This document shows, in pieces, positions 62,339 through 64,000 of a stretch of 64,000 nucleotides of DNA. The position numbers were made by a program, and so were the translations under genes. Source of the stretch: Bacilli bacterium (lineage in GTDB: Bacteria; Bacillota_I; Bacilli_A; RFN20; CAG-631); the NCBI GenBank assembly GCA_900754115.1, contig CAAEBM010000018.1, positions 19,864 through 83,863 on the forward strand, given 5' to 3'. Under the pieces are notes generated by a model that was not told the origin of the DNA, ran no database searches, and worked only from the letters and a program-made list of their open reading frames with translations. How positions within the stretch are numbered: position 1 is the stretch's first letter; each line of letters starts with the position of its first letter.

Positions 62339-62377
62339 TAACGCCGTTATTATAACACTGTTATTTACGTGTTTCAA
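62339..62377 (-). promoter_or_regulatory. tetR-ABC promoter with tandem operator palindromes
   Basis: Minus strand TTGAAA (62377-62372), 17 bases, TATAAT (62354-62349). Two perfect 11-bp palindromes, TAACGCCGTTA (62339-62349) and TAACACTGTTA (62353-62363), cover the -10 and the start site 14 bases centre to centre, as in cooperative TetR binding. Confidence 0.85.
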
Positions 62378-62387
62378 TATAAATGTA

Positions 62388-62415
62388 AAAAAAACTGATC
62401 ATTATAGATCAGTTA
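62388..62415 (-). terminator. Terminator of the methyltransferase-GNAT operon
   Basis: Stem ACTGATC/GATCAGT with loop of six bases; minus-strand run of eight T. About 38 bases past the stop at 62453. Confidence 0.8.
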
Positions 62416-62452
62416 AAAATAAAGTAAAAAATTTTAATCTCATTTTATTTTT

Positions 62453-63007
62453 TTAATTATCTTCTATAAAATGATTAGGATATTTATTCCAACATAAATC
62501 AAATTTACGATTTTCTTTCCCATCTAAGTTCAGTATATACAATTGAAATGTTACTTCAAAATGTTTGGGTTCCCACATTTCAACATAAGAGTAAAGATAT
62601 TTCATGTTTAATCGTTTCATAACATTTCCACTTTTAGGATTATTTTTATCATGAGTAGCAGTAATAAATGGTATAAAAAGAGATTGTAAATATTGAATTA
62701 ATGCTTTTCCAGCTTCCGTCATTATTCCTTTTTTTTGATATTCAGGTAGTAAACCATATCCAAGATCATGACTATCATCTTCGCTAACTTTAATATATCC
62801 AATAGGAATATCATCTTCTTTTAAACAGATTGCAAATGATAATTTTTTTGTTTTTTCTTTTTCTAAAAATGCTTTTGCTTCCTCCATATTTTTTAAAGGA
62901 AACCAAGGTAAAAAACGATTAATTTGAGGATTTCCATATATTTTTAAAATAGATGACAAATCTTTTTCTTCAAATTTTCTTAATCTTAATCTATCGGTTT
63001 CAATCAT
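62453..63007 (-). CDS. GNAT N-acetyltransferase, RimJ/RimL type
   Basis: 184 residues. IETDRLRLRKFEEKDLS at the N-terminus, PIGYIKVSEDDSHDLGYGL, the acetyl-CoA loop LLPEYQKKGIMTEAGKAL and NPKSGNVMKRLNMKY. This family modifies protein N-termini or small molecules. Start at 63007 because GAGTG lies in front; a GTG three codons upstream overlaps the methyltransferase stop. Coupled to the methyltransferase gene. Confidence 0.9.
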   Translation of the reverse strand: MIETDRLRLRKFEEKDLSSILKIYGNPQINRFLPWFPLKNMEEAKAFLEKEKTKKLSFAICLKEDDIPIGYIKVSEDDSHDLGYGLLPEYQKKGIMTEAGKALIQYLQSLFIPFITATHDKNNPKSGNVMKRLNMKYLYSYVEMWEPKHFEVTFQLYILNLDGKENRKFDLCWNKYPNHFIEDN

Positions 63008-63012
63008 ATTAA

Positions 63013-63759
63013 TCACTCTTTATAACATTCAAATAAAAACATTTCTGTATCATCATTATTTGCTACATCTTTATTAAAGTTGGAATAAGTAAAAACCTTC
63101 TTGAAACCTATTTCTTTTAAAATTTTTTCCATTTCTTTATATTGGTACAAATGAGTTTGAAAATTCATTTTTTCTTTTTTTAGAAGTTTATTTTGATTAT
63201 AAAGTTCATAAATTCCAGGAGAGTATTGAGTTTGTGTTTTGACATCAAAATGATTTTTTGTTTTTAATATGAGCTCGTATCCTTCATCTGTTTCCACTGA
63301 TACGTTGATTTTGAAGTCATCATCATCTTTTTCTTTACAAGCTATACTATCAACAGCAAAGACAAATAGTCCTTTTTTAGATAATAAATTTTGTATTTTT
63401 GTCAACATTTCTTTACATTGATTTAAATCAGTAAATAAAGAGACTGAACCAGAAGTAATAAAAATATAATCAAAAAAATCTTTAGAATAAAATTTTAAGA
63501 TATCTATACATTTATAATGAGCATTTTTATCTTTTTCTTTTAATTTGTTTAACATTTCTTTAGAAGAATCAATTCCCATTATATTATATCCTAATTGCTT
63601 AAAAGAAATTAAAAAACGACCACTTCCGCACATGACTTCTAGAATTTTCATTTCTTTTTTAGCATAAGATAAATAAAAATTTAATTCATCTTTAGGAGTT
63701 TCTTTATGTAAAATTTCATACATTTTTGTCACTAAACTTCCATAGTAATTTTGTTTCAT
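63013..63759 (-). CDS. Class I SAM-dependent methyltransferase
   Basis: 248 residues. Motif I MKILEVMCGSGRFLISF, motif II YNIMGIDSSKEML, post-II HYKCIDILKFYS, motif IV FFDYIFITSGSVSLF. The second half (VDSIACKEKDDDDF, ILKTKNHFDVKTQTQYSP) is that of methyltransferase domain 25 proteins; substrate unknown. SD GGAAA before the ATG. Forms an operon with the GNAT gene. Confidence 0.85.
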   Translation of the reverse strand: MKQNYYGSLVTKMYEILHKETPKDELNFYLSYAKKEMKILEVMCGSGRFLISFKQLGYNIMGIDSSKEMLNKLKEKDKNAHYKCIDILKFYSKDFFDYIFITSGSVSLFTDLNQCKEMLTKIQNLLSKKGLFVFAVDSIACKEKDDDDFKINVSVETDEGYELILKTKNHFDVKTQTQYSPGIYELYNQNKLLKKEKMNFQTHLYQYKEMEKILKEIGFKKVFTYSNFNKDVANNDDTEMFLFECYKE

Positions 63760-63893
63760 TGTAAATTTTTCCTTTCTTATTACATTTTATCATTGCAATG
63801 ATTTTTTATCAATCTGATGGATTTTTATGTCTTTTGCATTAAATTAAAACGAAAGTAATTTATGTTTCTTATTGATAAATATTATTAAAATTT

Positions 63894-64000
63894 TTGAAAG
63901 ATAGTTTTTTTATTAACAAAAGGAATTTCAATTACAGAAGGAACATTAACTTTTACTTATGTTGGTGATAAAGGATATGAAAATTCTGTTTTTGCAGCAA
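63894..64000 (+). other. Open reading frame at the right edge without a clear start
   Basis: From the stop at about 63891 a plus-strand frame reads LLTKGISITEGTLTFTYV then GDKGYENSVFAA to the window end. It has no ATG and no SD-led start, so it may be a truncated gene or chance. Confidence 0.2.

Overview
The window is AT-rich DNA (roughly 30% GC by eye) from a low-GC Bacillota, most likely an anaerobic gut member of the Erysipelotrichia/RF39-like part of Bacilli. The grounds are the base composition, Gram-positive ribosome binding sites, TGA used as a stop, murC, a PerR/reverse-rubrerythrin pair, pyruvate phosphate dikinase, and Ser-rich lipoproteins. No taxonomic marker was compared, so the placement is an inference. 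The window holds the chromosomal origin: rpmH-rnpA-yidC-jag run left from about 36.9 kb, dnaA-dnaN run right from 37.2 kb, and a cluster of DnaA boxes lies between them.

Layout. 1-5.5 kb (minus): partial AddB-like nuclease, CotH-like lipoprotein, DUF523 protein, murC. 5.8-8.8 kb: a very AT-rich HD dNTPase and a compact four-gene module with DUF3990 (ADP-ribosyltransferase-like) and DUF3791 proteins. 8.9-18.8 kb: a SWIM/SNF2 helicase, an ABC transporter with a divergent MerR regulator, an FNT channel, a CDF metal exporter and an ABC-2 exporter. 18.9-22.3 kb: a YidD gene, an upstream CFI-box gene split by a -1 frameshift at a slippery heptamer, a tyrosine recombinase gene enclosed by perfect 23-bp inverted repeats with a strong outward promoter inside, and a decayed hipBA toxin-antitoxin locus. 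22.5-26.6 kb: ppdK, reverse rubrerythrin, perR, BofA-like protein. 26.7-32.3 kb: two exported proteins (the larger ends in a Hint domain) and a secreted endonuclease I lipoprotein.

32.4-41.2 kb: origin region. The yidC-jag operon continues into an RCC1-like membrane protein and a lipoprotein, and dnaN is followed by an AGE-family epimerase rather than recF-gyrB. 41.2-43.2 kb: tRNA-Gly(GCC) followed by a probably acquired AAA/DUF4143 gene. 43.3-53.4 kb (plus): UvrD-like helicase with an unusual zinc-binding tail, MFS sugar transporter, XRE regulator with an LLPFL-repeat partner (minus), Ham1-GNAT fusion, alpha-galactosidase and glycosyltransferase. 53.4-63.8 kb (minus, against replication): a small sugar catabolic operon, methyltransferase/aldo-keto reductase, a TetR-controlled ABC exporter pair, and a GNAT/methyltransferase pair.

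The most interesting region is 19.7-22.3 kb. The sequence fits a self-inverting recombinase cassette whose internal promoter now points at a hairpin and the hipBA remnant. After inversion it would point at the CFI-box/yidD operon, whose first gene carries a dnaX-type -1 frameshift site.
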